Shown: positions 27,104-36,303, counted from the stretch's first letter. The stretch: DNA of 64,000 nt from Olleya sediminilitoris (GCF_016785945.1 NZ_JAEMEF010000002.1:310001-374000), one strand, 5' to 3'. Notes: generated by a model not told the origin, from the sequence alone. A program made the numbers and translations.

Positions 27104-27809
27104 TCCGATCCAACAATTTAGTGACATATTATCAGGTCCATTAGGCGAATTAATAGCCTCTATAGGTCGAGGCGTAGGCGAGGCACAGTCAGCTTTAGAC
27201 GAGGGCTCTTTACAACAAACCTTAGCGCTTTATACGATAGATGAGCAAGCAGAAGCTAGTGCAGCAACCGATACGACTACGGATGCTGAGACAGCTGTAG
27301 GTAACGACAACCAACGTTTGTTGGAATTGATTAGAAGTATAGGTTATCAACCTACGTTTTATGTGATACCAGAAACAGAAGTAGAAGCGAAGGTCTCTTT
27401 AAACATGGATTTATCCAACAGTCAGAGTTTACCATTATCGACTTCTTATAAGACTGCCAAATACAGAGCCAATGTGACCCCTTTAAATGCTAATAATGTT
27501 AACCAATACAATCTAAATGCTAATGCAGCAGCTACTTTAAAGTTTAAAATTGTTCCGGTACCAGCACCAAGTGGTGTTGCAGAAAAGCGCATTATGCCAG
27601 ATTTAGTTGGTAGACCTTATGATGACGCTACCAGAGGACTTATGGCGTCTGTAGGATTAAATCATACATTAGACGATGCCTCTAACACACTTTTAGAGGC
27701 TAATCCTAGTACTATTTTAACTATTACCGACCAAAATATTGTAGCCCATACTATTATTGAAGTTGACACTATTATTGAACTTAGCTTACAACTACCAGAA
27801 CTTGATTGA
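27096..27809 (+). CDS. Paralogous operon-family protein with C-terminal PASTA domain
   Basis: 237 aa. It has the family helix GRGVGEAQSALDEGS, the motif IGYQPTFYVI near residues 83-92, a beta section with Asn/Ala-rich repeats, and FKIVPVPAPS in place of VPIPPP. A PASTA domain (about 166-232, MPDLVGRPYDDATRG) replaces the usual short tail. No signal peptide. It closes the operon and is followed by a strong terminator. Together with the preceding gene it gives two PASTA-ended products, which could let two different subunits bind the same cell-wall ligand. Confidence 0.8.
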   Translation: MSNPIQQFSDILSGPLGELIASIGRGVGEAQSALDEGSLQQTLALYTIDEQAEASAATDTTTDAETAVGNDNQRLLELIRSIGYQPTFYVIPETEVEAKVSLNMDLSNSQSLPLSTSYKTAKYRANVTPLNANNVNQYNLNANAAATLKFKIVPVPAPSGVAEKRIMPDLVGRPYDDATRGLMASVGLNHTLDDASNTLLEANPSTILTITDQNIVAHTIIEVDTIIELSLQLPELD

Positions 27810-27877
27810 TGCGTTAACAGTAGGTGATTCATTTTATTTACTAGATACCACTTAGACCCTTACATTTTAGTTTTAAC

Positions 27878-27914
27878 AGCCCGAAATTATATACAGCATT
27901 TCGGGCTTTATTTT
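27878..27914 (+). terminator. Intrinsic terminator of the ten-gene operon
   Basis: AGCCCGAAAT (27878-27887) pairs perfectly with ATTTCGGGCT (27898-27907), followed by TTATTTT. It lies 69 bp after the last stop of the operon. Confidence 0.9.
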
Positions 27915-28052
27915 GCGCTACATATACATTAGCGTTATATGGTATTTTCTGTTTATTTTATGTGATTAGTTGCTATTATAGGCGTGTTTTTTTAGGGATA
28001 TTGTAGGAGGGAAGCGGAGAGAACATTTTCTGTTTTTTAATTATTGTGGTGC

Positions 28053-28235
28053 ACTCTGGTGCATTACCATGAACTATCTATGGCTTTACTATGGAGTATC
28101 TATGGAGTATCCATGAAGTATCTATGGAGTATCCGTTGCTTAAAATTACTACTATTTGCTTTTTTTAACATTATTTAGCATTTAAGGCTATAATAATGTT
28201 TGTATATATTTCGTTATTAGGGTATTGCGACTTCA
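28053..28235. repeat. Direct repeat copy 2 with six tandem 11-bp units
   Basis: The core 28067-28132 repeats the six 11-bp units of copy 1 in the same orientation. The left 52 bases are identical to those at 1611-1662, and the flank as far as CGTTATTAG is collinear to within one base. It lies after the operon terminator and before the defence-type genes, so copies 1 and 2 bracket about 26 kb. Confidence 0.85.
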
Positions 28236-28365
28236 CAACACTAGTTTTTAGTATGGTGTGTCGGTGAATGGTTGGTTTGTTTTTTGAATGTTTTTTCAGC
28301 GATGTTGGTTAAACATTTTTAGGGTAAAGCGACTAAAGTAGATTAGTGGAATTTCTGTGCAATTA

Positions 28366-28599
28366 TTACTCAAATAAATTTAGCTGGCTGTTTACCTCTA
28401 ATTTTATAGGTATACCATCATATTTACCAGATAAATAGTCCTTTTCAAATGATGCATCTTTTCTTGTTTTCTTATCATTTAAAGTTTCCATTCTTGTTTG
28501 AAAATAAAAGTCTTTTTCAAATATTACAATTTGATTACTTCTAAGAAGTTTTGAATTCGAATTAATAAAATGTGAAATTGCATATTTGGATAATATCAA
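28366..28599 (-). CDS. Small hypothetical ORF, possibly a gene remnant
   Basis: 77 aa from a TTG start at 28599, ending in LNLFE. The C-terminal half (DYLSGKYDGIPI) looks like real protein sequence rather than random AT-rich translation, and the abrupt start suggests the 3' end of a once larger gene. Nothing recognisable lies upstream. Might be spurious. Confidence 0.3.
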   Translation of the reverse strand: MILSKYAISHFINSNSKLLRSNQIVIFEKDFYFQTRMETLNDKKTRKDASFEKDYLSGKYDGIPIKLEVNSQLNLFE

Positions 28600-29128
28600 A
28601 AATATGTAACAAATACTTAAAATTTTATTTTTTAAATTTAAGCTATAAAATTAATTAGTATGATTCACTAATTAAATGAGCGATGAGTAGTAAGTTTATG
28701 TCAAAATGCAATTTTAATGACAATCAGGTTAATTTTAACTATTTGTCAGTATATAAATTAACTAAAAGACATAAAAAATGCCATAATGTCTTAATAAGCA
28801 CATTTGGCATAAATTTTGATATTAAAATAAATTATTGTTCATTACAACTAAAACAAATAAATCAAACTAATTTTTGAGGTTTACGCCCTTAATTAATTAG
28901 CATTTATGCGTTTTAAAAGTTTATTTATTTTAGATAGTTTCGACGTTATCTGGGTGCAAATGTAAAAATAAATTGTTAATAACAATGTTAAAAAAAATAA
29001 AAAAATAAAAAAAGTAATATCGTAGAGAATTAAAATTTATTAGAAGACTTAAATAGTTAAGGCATATAGCCTTATAGTAATATTATGTTAATACAAATTA
29101 TTAACACACTAAAAATAAAAAATACGAT
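28600..29128. other. Gene-free AT-rich gap
   Basis: About 530 bp with no credible gene. Very AT-rich, with long A-runs (28980-29020). I see no tRNA, transposon end or clear promoter; it presumably holds the promoter of the gene at 29129. Confidence 0.5.
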
Positions 29129-30046
29129 ATGAATATTTCAAATTATTATAATTTAGGATGTCAACAATCAAATTTAGATTTTGTTGACGTAAGGTTAAAT
29201 ACAGACAACCTTTTATTTGTAGATCCAAGATTAATTGAGAATTTACAAACGCCATTGGCAAAAAAAATGAATAAACATCTAGAAGTTTTTTGGGGTGATT
29301 TAATAAAAAATGTGAAATCAAAATCATTTGATCAAGCAGACTACCTGCTATCAGGTTTAAGTGAACCAAACGAAACAAGATTAGGTTTTGCGTTTAGTAA
29401 GCACTATGGAAATTCCGTTGGTTACAAATTGAGACAGAAAATTGCTCAAACAATCTACAACAATATAGCAGTTAAAACAGGTGTTTTAAGTCATTTTTCA
29501 GATATAGAATTGTTTTTTGAAGACATTAGTTCCGATAGAATTTCTGATATGACAACAAAAATTATCAAATCAGTTTTGATAGAATATACCCAAGAACAAT
29601 GCAAACTTCATAAAATACCAATGAAGAAAGTTTATCAAAAGGATGTATTTGATTTAACTACATCAAAATGGGTAAATAAATCTGTAGAACTTCCTGAATA
29701 TTTTGGTAAACCTATAATTTTTATACCTAAAAATATTGTTAGACTTCAAAATTCAGCAGGCAAAAATATTAATTGTTTTTATAGATATGCAATAAGACAG
29801 TTTATTAGTAATGATACTCAAATGCTAAAAGATGTTAGTGCCTCAGGTAAAGAAGGTAAAATTCTTATTAGAGATATAAAGTCTAAATATCCTCTTTCCA
29901 AAGAATCCCTTTCGAATTGGTCAATAAAATTCGGAAAGTTATTGGTAGATTATAAAACTAATCATTTAAAGGGTAGATTAAGAGTATTAGCCGATGATGA
30001 AATTGCCGAAATAGTATACGAGAATGGTTATGCACAAGTAGGTTAA
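29129..30046 (+). CDS. Unrecognised protein at the start of a defence-type island
   Basis: 305 aa, soluble. The N-terminus (VDVRLNTDNLLFVDPRLIE) and a central SSDRISDMTTKIIKSVLIEYTQEQC segment are distinctive and look conserved, but I cannot attach a family name. The Asp-rich early motif and the DRISD motif could be catalytic, yet no known nuclease or NTPase signature is visible. It has its own terminator and stands next to an AvcD-like deaminase, an ATPase unit and a toxin-antitoxin pair, so a role in phage defence is suggested only by company. Confidence 0.7.
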   Translation: MNISNYYNLGCQQSNLDFVDVRLNTDNLLFVDPRLIENLQTPLAKKMNKHLEVFWGDLIKNVKSKSFDQADYLLSGLSEPNETRLGFAFSKHYGNSVGYKLRQKIAQTIYNNIAVKTGVLSHFSDIELFFEDISSDRISDMTTKIIKSVLIEYTQEQCKLHKIPMKKVYQKDVFDLTTSKWVNKSVELPEYFGKPIIFIPKNIVRLQNSAGKNINCFYRYAIRQFISNDTQMLKDVSASGKEGKILIRDIKSKYPLSKESLSNWSIKFGKLLVDYKTNHLKGRLRVLADDEIAEIVYENGYAQVG

Positions 30047-30066
30047 TTTACTGAATATATTATTTT

Positions 30067-30097
30067 AAAAGCAGGCATAAATATGCCTGCTTTTTTT
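30067..30097 (+). terminator. Intrinsic terminator
   Basis: AAAAGCAGGCAT and ATGCCTGCTTTT form a near-perfect stem with a short AT loop, followed by seven T, 20 bp after the stop of the gene ending at 30046. Confidence 0.9.
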
Positions 30098-30482
30098 ATA
30101 TGACTAAGTAATAGGCGAAATAAATAAACATAATTTATGACTATTTTGTTTTAATTATCCTTAGGGGAATTAAAAATATTATCTAACAATAAAGCAATAT
30201 ATCTGATATTATGTCTAAAAAGCTTAAAAAATTACCATACATAAATTATCATATTTTTGAACTATAAGGTTATGCTTTATGTAAGTTGAGCTTTGGTTAA
30301 AAGTAAAAGTTTTTATTACAGTTTCTTTAAAAAATTTATTTCAAAAAGTTTCTTTTATGATGTTAATGAAACACTTTTTATACGACGATTTAGGAAAAAT
30401 TTTAGAATGGATTTATTTTTATTGATTTTTTTGTTATTAAAGAATACCGTATTTGTAAGTGAAATTATTTTTAAATCTTAAA

Positions 30483-30628
30483 CTCGATAACGATAAAAGG
30501 GAACTTATATTACCACTTTCTCTCATTATTTTCTTTTAAAAAGACACTCTACTAAGTTAATCTAGAAACTCTTTTTACGAAGTGACGATAGAAAGAATTG
30601 AAAAGTGAGTGAGTTGTTATAAATTAAT
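30483..30628 (+). ncRNA. Candidate AvcI-like RNA upstream of the deaminase
   Basis: The gap 30098-30717 before the AvcD-like gene is unusually long for the region and has no credible ORF. Its downstream half contains complementary segments, for example AAACTC with GAGTT and pyrimidine-rich CACTTTCTCTC with the GAAAAGTGAGTGAG stretch, so it may fold. In described AvcID systems a small inhibitory RNA is encoded next to the deaminase. Boundaries and strand here are guesses; no homology was tested. Confidence 0.25.
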
Positions 30629-30717
30629 TAACATTCTTAATTTTACAGTTTTCATTAAATTTATTAGAACAAAAATTACTACATTTAAATTCTCCCTATC
30701 ATAAACAATACACTTAT

Positions 30718-32748
30718 ATGAAATTAGATCATTTATATTCTCTACGTAGAGAATTTACTATCATTGGATTAACGGGAAGAACTGGTTCTGGATGTACAAC
30801 TATTTCTGGACTTTTAGCAGGGAGTTATAATAATCTTAAAAAGAAAGGTTTAAGAGAATTTAACGAAAAAGAAAGAGAAACAACATTTTATAGAAAATAT
30901 ACGATTATTAATAATTATCTCTCTACTGAAAAAAACTGGATACCATTTGATGTTATATCATATAAGAATGTATTGATATTATATTTATTAAATAAATATG
31001 GTAATAACAATCCAATGTTTTTCAAAAGGCTGTTATTAAGCAATTTTAAAGAACATAAAAATGATACTAATTATAAAAATGCTGCTTTAAATGTAAATAA
31101 AGATATTCAAATTTTGTTAAGTACTAATGATGATTTAGTAACAAGAATACAATCTTTCTCAAATTTGGGTGAAGTTAAAAGTGAAAAGGATTTATTATTA
31201 TTAAATGATATATTCTTTGGAAAAGAATTTAAAGCTTTATGTAATGAAATATTAAAAATTTTACAATCCGAAGGTTATTATAGACGTACAATTTTTTTAC
31301 ATCACTTATCATGTAATATAAGAAAGACTGGAGACCCCTTAAATGATCATAATAATGATGGAATTAATAATATTTATTCAATATCTACAGTTATAAATAG
31401 AATAATTAAATCAAGAAAATTTGTTCAAAGTAATAAAGATAAACCTACTAAAATAGTTATAGATTCATTAAGAAACTCTTTAGAAGTTATGTTCTTTAAA
31501 GAGCGTTATTCCGCCTTCTATATGCTTGCAACTAAAGATGTTTTAGATAATTCAAAATCAAGAATTGTTGAAAGATTACAATACTCAAAATTATCTGGAG
31601 AGAACAAACAAAAAGTTGCAGATAAATTGTTGGAATTAGATGAAACAGAATACAAAACAAATGACTTTTCTAAAGGAGACTTTTCATCTCCTGATGTAGA
31701 AAATTGCATTCAAAAAAGTGATTTTCACATATTAAATTTAAAAAAGGCACAAATAACAGATTTCTTAGATAGATATGACCCACCTTTTGGAAAATTAAAT
31801 TTTGTTACTAGAGAAGAGCAATTATTGAAGTTAATTGCATTAATAAATCAACCAGGTATCATTACACCAAGTGCGTTAGAGCGGTCAATGCAAATTGCTA
31901 ATACTGCGAAATTAAATTCAGGGTGTATATCTAGAAATGTTGGTGCAGCTATTACTGATAAAAGGTTTCACATAAAATCAATAGGTTGGAATGATGTAGC
32001 TAAAGGTCATACTCCATGTAATTTAAGAAATATTGAAGATTTAATTGGTGAAGAAATAAAAAACGAAAATCATTACAGTGATTTTGAAAAAGGTTTAAAT
32101 GATAAGAAATCAATTTATAAATATAAAAACAAAAATCCGAGTAATTTTAAGGGAGCTTTAAAGGATTATTTTAGTGAGTCTTACAAAAAAAATAAAAAGG
32201 ATTTAAATGGTAAAAATTGCTCATTTTGTTTTAAAACGATTCATAATCATTATGAAGGAGAAGCTAACCAAGTGCATACTAGATCACTTCATGCTGAAGA
32301 AAATGCAATGTTGCAAATAACAAAATTAGGTGGTCTGGGAGTAGAAGGAGGTATTTTATTTACAACAGCAAGCCCTTGTGAATTATGCTCCAAAAAAGCT
32401 TTTCAATTAGGAATTAGAACAATTTATTTTATTGATCCATATCCTGGAATTTCAAATGACCAGATTTTAAAAGGAGGTGATGAAAATTCTAGACCAGTAA
32501 TGATACCCTTTTCTGGTGCAATTGGAAGTGTTTATCAGAAACTATATGATAACTTTTTATCTTATAAAGATGAAGTATCTATGACATTGGAATTAAAATC
32601 AAAAAATAAGATTGGAATACAATTTATTGGGATTTTGGAGTCTTTAAAAAATCAAAATAAAGATATAAGAAATTTATTAGAATTAAAAAATAAGTTTTCC
32701 GACCAAGATGTAATTGATCTTTTAATTAAAAGTATTAATTCTAATTAA
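30718..32748 (+). CDS. avcD: AvcD-like P-loop/deoxycytidylate deaminase (phage defence)
   Basis: 676 aa. An N-terminal P-loop module contains GLTGRTGSGCTT (G20 to T28), a Walker A variant with Cys in place of the usual Lys. The C-terminal part is a zinc deaminase: H525-A-E527 with P553-C554-x-x-C557 supply the catalytic Glu and zinc ligands. A Cys/His cluster just before it (CSFCFKTIHNH) may bind a second zinc. This two-part layout is that of AvcD, which depletes deoxycytidine nucleotides during phage infection. In known systems AvcD is held inactive by an adjacent RNA, and the 620-bp non-coding gap upstream is a candidate location. Low-GC, Lys/Asn-rich coding sequence fits an acquired gene. 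Confidence 0.85.
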   Translation: MKLDHLYSLRREFTIIGLTGRTGSGCTTISGLLAGSYNNLKKKGLREFNEKERETTFYRKYTIINNYLSTEKNWIPFDVISYKNVLILYLLNKYGNNNPMFFKRLLLSNFKEHKNDTNYKNAALNVNKDIQILLSTNDDLVTRIQSFSNLGEVKSEKDLLLLNDIFFGKEFKALCNEILKILQSEGYYRRTIFLHHLSCNIRKTGDPLNDHNNDGINNIYSISTVINRIIKSRKFVQSNKDKPTKIVIDSLRNSLEVMFFKERYSAFYMLATKDVLDNSKSRIVERLQYSKLSGENKQKVADKLLELDETEYKTNDFSKGDFSSPDVENCIQKSDFHILNLKKAQITDFLDRYDPPFGKLNFVTREEQLLKLIALINQPGIITPSALERSMQIANTAKLNSGCISRNVGAAITDKRFHIKSIGWNDVAKGHTPCNLRNIEDLIGEEIKNENHYSDFEKGLNDKKSIYKYKNKNPSNFKGALKDYFSESYKKNKKDLNGKNCSFCFKTIHNHYEGEANQVHTRSLHAEENAMLQITKLGGLGVEGGILFTTASPCELCSKKAFQLGIRTIYFIDPYPGISNDQILKGGDENSRPVMIPFSGAIGSVYQKLYDNFLSYKDEVSMTLELKSKNKIGIQFIGILESLKNQNKDIRNLLELKNKFSDQDVIDLLIKSINSN

Positions 32749-32974
32749 CTTGTCTCATATGTTTATTATTTTGTGCATTCTAAATAAAACTGCCGCTTTG
32801 TAAGCGTCCGGTTAATTGAAATACGAAGTCTTTCATAAAGTTTTAAAAACATTTATTTTAAAACGTTAATTCTGTAATGTTACTAGCCTACTATTTATGC
32901 TAAGACGTAGGAGGGCAGTGGAATGTGTGGTATGCTTTTAAATAACAACTGTATTTCTAAACATTACATTAGAA

Positions 32975-33571
32975 ATGTATTATTTTAGAGGCAATTATAC
33001 ATTGCTATACATGAAATTTAAAAAATACTTTTTACAATTAGTACATTTTATAAGAGACTATTTATTTAGAAAAAAGACCCTTAATTACCTATTGTGGCTA
33101 TTGATAGTTGCCATTTTAGCACAGTTACATGCTATTAATAACTATGATGCTATACAGGCTATTTTAAATGAATTAAAAAAAGATTATGATGGTATATGGT
33201 TAAAGTATTTAATACTGGTTATTGAGTTTTTTGTTAAAGATGCTAGTGTTTTTGTTTTAAGTACTTTAATTGTTTTATTTTTAATTGTCTGTTACTTAAA
33301 GTACAAAGAAATTAAAGCTGTTAATGGGTTAGGCAGTAGTGAGGATTTTAAAAATGAATTATTGCATAGACTAGTTGATACGATATCTAAAGCCCAGAAA
33401 ATTGATAGTGAGGATTATATTATGGCTTTACAAGTTATTAATATTAAAGAGACTAAGGATAAATTAAAGACCTATCATAACTTTGAACGTAAGAGAGGTA
33501 ATGTGCATTTATTAGAACAATTTGTAGTAGACAGTAATTTAATTAATGATTTAAAACAATACAGTAATTAG
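32975..33571 (+). CDS. Two-TM membrane protein paired with an ATPase
   Basis: 198 aa from ATG 32975; an in-frame ATG at 33011 (MKFKKYFLQL) is an equally good start. Two hydrophobic segments (about 38-55 and 90-110) are followed by a soluble helical tail of about 85 residues. The stop codon is directly followed by the ATG of the ATPase gene (33571/33572), so the two are certainly co-transcribed and probably coupled. A membrane effector gated by an ATPase sensor is a common defence design, but the family is unknown to me. Confidence 0.7.
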   Translation: MYYFRGNYTLLYMKFKKYFLQLVHFIRDYLFRKKTLNYLLWLLIVAILAQLHAINNYDAIQAILNELKKDYDGIWLKYLILVIEFFVKDASVFVLSTLIVLFLIVCYLKYKEIKAVNGLGSSEDFKNELLHRLVDTISKAQKIDSEDYIMALQVINIKETKDKLKTYHNFERKRGNVHLLEQFVVDSNLINDLKQYSN

Positions 33572-35812
33572 ATGAGTTATTCTGAATTAAGTAATCCTTA
33601 TGATTTTGCAAATCCTGTAACTGAAGAAAAGTTATTTGCTGGACGGTCTGACGAATTGAAAGAAATACGTTATTATTTAAACCATGGTGCTAAAACGAAT
33701 AAGCCTATCAATCTTTCGTTAATTGGTGATCGCGCAGCAGGTAAGACGAGTTTGCTGAACATGATTGAAATTGAAGCGTCTAAATTGAATTTTCTTACGG
33801 TAAGAATTGATTTAGATGAAGGGGATAAGGAGTCACAGTTACAGTTTTTTTATAAGATTTTTGATTCTATTTTTAATTCTGCTATTAACGACAATTATTT
33901 TGGTGGTGTTGGAGGTGCTATTTTTGATGAGTATTTAAATCAAACTTCGGCTTATACGGTGTCTAATAATATAGAATTTAGACCTTTTTTGTTTCCTATA
34001 CAGTTTGCTAAAGCTATGGATGCTGGAAGGACAGATGTGTTAACTTCTGAAAGTAATTTTAAAAGAGATTTAGAAACCATTAATAAGGAGGTTAATACGT
34101 CGATTATTCTTTTGTTTGACGAATGTAATGTGCTGTCTGAGAGTCGCGTTTTACTTGAGAAAATAAGAAATATTTTTATGAATAAAACTAACTATATGTT
34201 AGTTTTTACAGGTACTAAGGAGCTTTTTCCGGTTATAGATGAGATTTTTTCGCCAATAATAAGACAGTTTAAAAAAATTACTGTTGACGAGTATAAGGAT
34301 ATTGAGGATACTGAAATTTGTGTTAGTAAACCGCTTTTAGATATTGGTATAGAGCCTAGTGATATTTTTGAAAATTCGACTTTCCGTGAGTTGCATAACA
34401 TATCTGAAGGGAAACCTTATGAAATCCAATTGATTTGTCATAATATGTTTAAGAAAATCCAAGAAGGGATTACGGATAGTATGACGTTAAACCACTCGGT
34501 ATTAGAGGATGTTAGATTGGAATTAGAAACATCTCAAGATTTGGCAAAACGCCCTAAGCTTTATGAGATTAAGAGTTTTAATAAAGAGAGTTTACAGCAC
34601 TTAAATTATTTGTCTAAATCTTTAAAACGATCCACCAGCACAGAGATTTTAAATTTAGAGTATTTAATTTATGGTAATACTAGAGTGACCAAAGCAGATT
34701 TTAAAACGTCTTATGATAAGTTTATTGACAAAGGTATTTTGTTTGTTAATCCTGAAGGGCGTTTAGATTTTTTTGGTGATGATTTTGATAAACTGTACAC
34801 AAAATATTATGCTAGAGAAGCTGGTGTGCAATTTGAGTTTAATTATTATAATTTAGAATCTAATTACTACAGAGGTATTAGAGATTTGTTACACCCAACT
34901 AATAGCCATTTGAGTTTGAATAGGGATAATGCCCTTGTGCATCAAACTATTGACTATTTTCTTAATACAACTGCTACTATAAATGCTGATTTAAGTACGG
35001 TAATGACCATTTATACCATTTTGTTTCAGTTTAGAAAGGATGAGATTATTCATATTGAAATGCCTTTTAATTTAAATGGTACTAACTTTTTTATACATCT
35101 GTTTTTTGACGATAAGGATGAGGCTAAAAAGGTTGTTGATTTTCAGAATGAATTTGAAAAGAGAGTTAAAGACAATAGTACTAATATTACACTTAACAGC
35201 CTTATTATTAATAAACTAAAAATACCTAGTAGAGTAGAACTGGTTAAAAAAATACAAGCTTTACACTCTAATAGCATCACCAAAGACGTTATTAAATATC
35301 ATGGTGTTAGATTTCCGATTGAGCATATTGAGTCTCTTTTAGAAGAGAATGATGAACGCGAAAACATTGTTTTGGCACATTGTAATGCTATTTGGGAATT
35401 AGACTTTAATAGTAAAAGACAGTTTTGCTCGATTGAAAATTATAATGTTGTTAATATGGGTTATATCTACATGATTAACCTGCTTTTGGAAGAGGCTAAA
35501 TATTGTTCTGATTTTGTGACTAGTAGTTTAGAGTATAATAAATTTCATTTAAGTCTCAATACATTTAATCGTTCGGTTATAGAGATTATGACAGGTAACT
35601 TAAATGCTATTCAGACCAACATGGATCGGGTGATTACGTTAGCTAAAGACTATCAGGAGAGTACTAATACGGTTGATTCTACTAGTTGTTCTTGTTTATT
35701 AATTCCGTCTAGAACTGGTGATGGTGACATTACTTTTATAGAGGTGGAGAATCCTGAATTGATACAGACAGCTTTAGATGTTAAGGCCTATTTTAAGTCG
35801 TTTAAGATCTAG
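33572..35812 (+). CDS. AAA/STAND-type ATPase, possible defence sensor
   Basis: 746 aa. Residues 1-300 form an AAA/STAND-like NTPase: Walker A GDRAAGKTS (52-60), Walker B LLFDE with D183 and E184, and a sensor-like FTGTKELFP. A winged-helix-like region follows (about 330-410), then about 330 residues of unassigned helical and beta sequence with a CSC pair near the C-terminus. STAND ATPases often act as switchable sensors. The gene follows the membrane-protein gene with no gap, and its location in a defence-type cluster suggests an abortive-infection role, unproven. Confidence 0.75.
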   Translation: MSYSELSNPYDFANPVTEEKLFAGRSDELKEIRYYLNHGAKTNKPINLSLIGDRAAGKTSLLNMIEIEASKLNFLTVRIDLDEGDKESQLQFFYKIFDSIFNSAINDNYFGGVGGAIFDEYLNQTSAYTVSNNIEFRPFLFPIQFAKAMDAGRTDVLTSESNFKRDLETINKEVNTSIILLFDECNVLSESRVLLEKIRNIFMNKTNYMLVFTGTKELFPVIDEIFSPIIRQFKKITVDEYKDIEDTEICVSKPLLDIGIEPSDIFENSTFRELHNISEGKPYEIQLICHNMFKKIQEGITDSMTLNHSVLEDVRLELETSQDLAKRPKLYEIKSFNKESLQHLNYLSKSLKRSTSTEILNLEYLIYGNTRVTKADFKTSYDKFIDKGILFVNPEGRLDFFGDDFDKLYTKYYAREAGVQFEFNYYNLESNYYRGIRDLLHPTNSHLSLNRDNALVHQTIDYFLNTTATINADLSTVMTIYTILFQFRKDEIIHIEMPFNLNGTNFFIHLFFDDKDEAKKVVDFQNEFEKRVKDNSTNITLNSLIINKLKIPSRVELVKKIQALHSNSITKDVIKYHGVRFPIEHIESLLEENDERENIVLAHCNAIWELDFNSKRQFCSIENYNVVNMGYIYMINLLLEEAKYCSDFVTSSLEYNKFHLSLNTFNRSVIEIMTGNLNAIQTNMDRVITLAKDYQESTNTVDSTSCSCLLIPSRTGDGDITFIEVENPELIQTALDVKAYFKSFKI

Positions 35813-36045
35813 TTTTAACTATTGGGTTAGTTTCAAAAAGTTTATGAAGTCTTGTTTTAGGTATTTAGCTGTCGCTACATAGTGTTTTAAGACAAAAGAT
35901 ATAATCAAAACTTGAATAGTTCAAAATGTTTAATTTCTATTTTACATAATGTAAATAAGCACATGAAATATTACTTTAGAGTTTTGTAATATTCAATCGA
36001 AAACAATAAATTGCGTAGATAGTATGATTATTTAAACAAAAGAAT

Positions 36046-36303
36046 ATGTCTACAGTTAGAAAAACAATAACATTTACTAAAAAACAAGATAAATGGATAA
36101 AAACAAGAATTACTGATGGGGAATTTACTAATGATAGTGAATACATTCGTGATTTAGTGAGACAAGATCAGGCAAAAAACGCTAAATTTTCCGCACTAAA
36201 AGCCGCTATAACAGAAGGTATGGAAAGCGGTATTAGCCACAGATCTGTCCCAGATATTATGAAAGAAGTCGAAGAACGTATGCGAGCTGATGGGCGTTTA
36301 TAA
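36046..36303 (+). CDS. parD: ParD-type antitoxin
   Basis: 85 aa. Starts STVRKTITFTKKQDKWIKT, the ribbon-helix-helix region that dimerises and binds the operon's operator, followed by DSEYIRDLVRQDQ. The C-terminal half is the flexible part that wraps the toxin. It overlaps the ParE gene by 14 bp. Expected to repress its own promoter, which must lie in the 230-bp AT-rich gap upstream. Confidence 0.9.
   Translation: MSTVRKTITFTKKQDKWIKTRITDGEFTNDSEYIRDLVRQDQAKNAKFSALKAAITEGMESGISHRSVPDIMKEVEERMRADGRL

Noticed and set aside
28683-28877. 64-codon plus-strand ORF
   Set aside because: Composition follows the local AT-rich DNA, no recognisable motif, no ribosome site; likely chance.
30293-30481. 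62-codon plus-strand ORF upstream of the deaminase
   Set aside because: Phe/Lys-rich with no motif, begins at a non-ATG codon; the gap fits better as non-coding or RNA.
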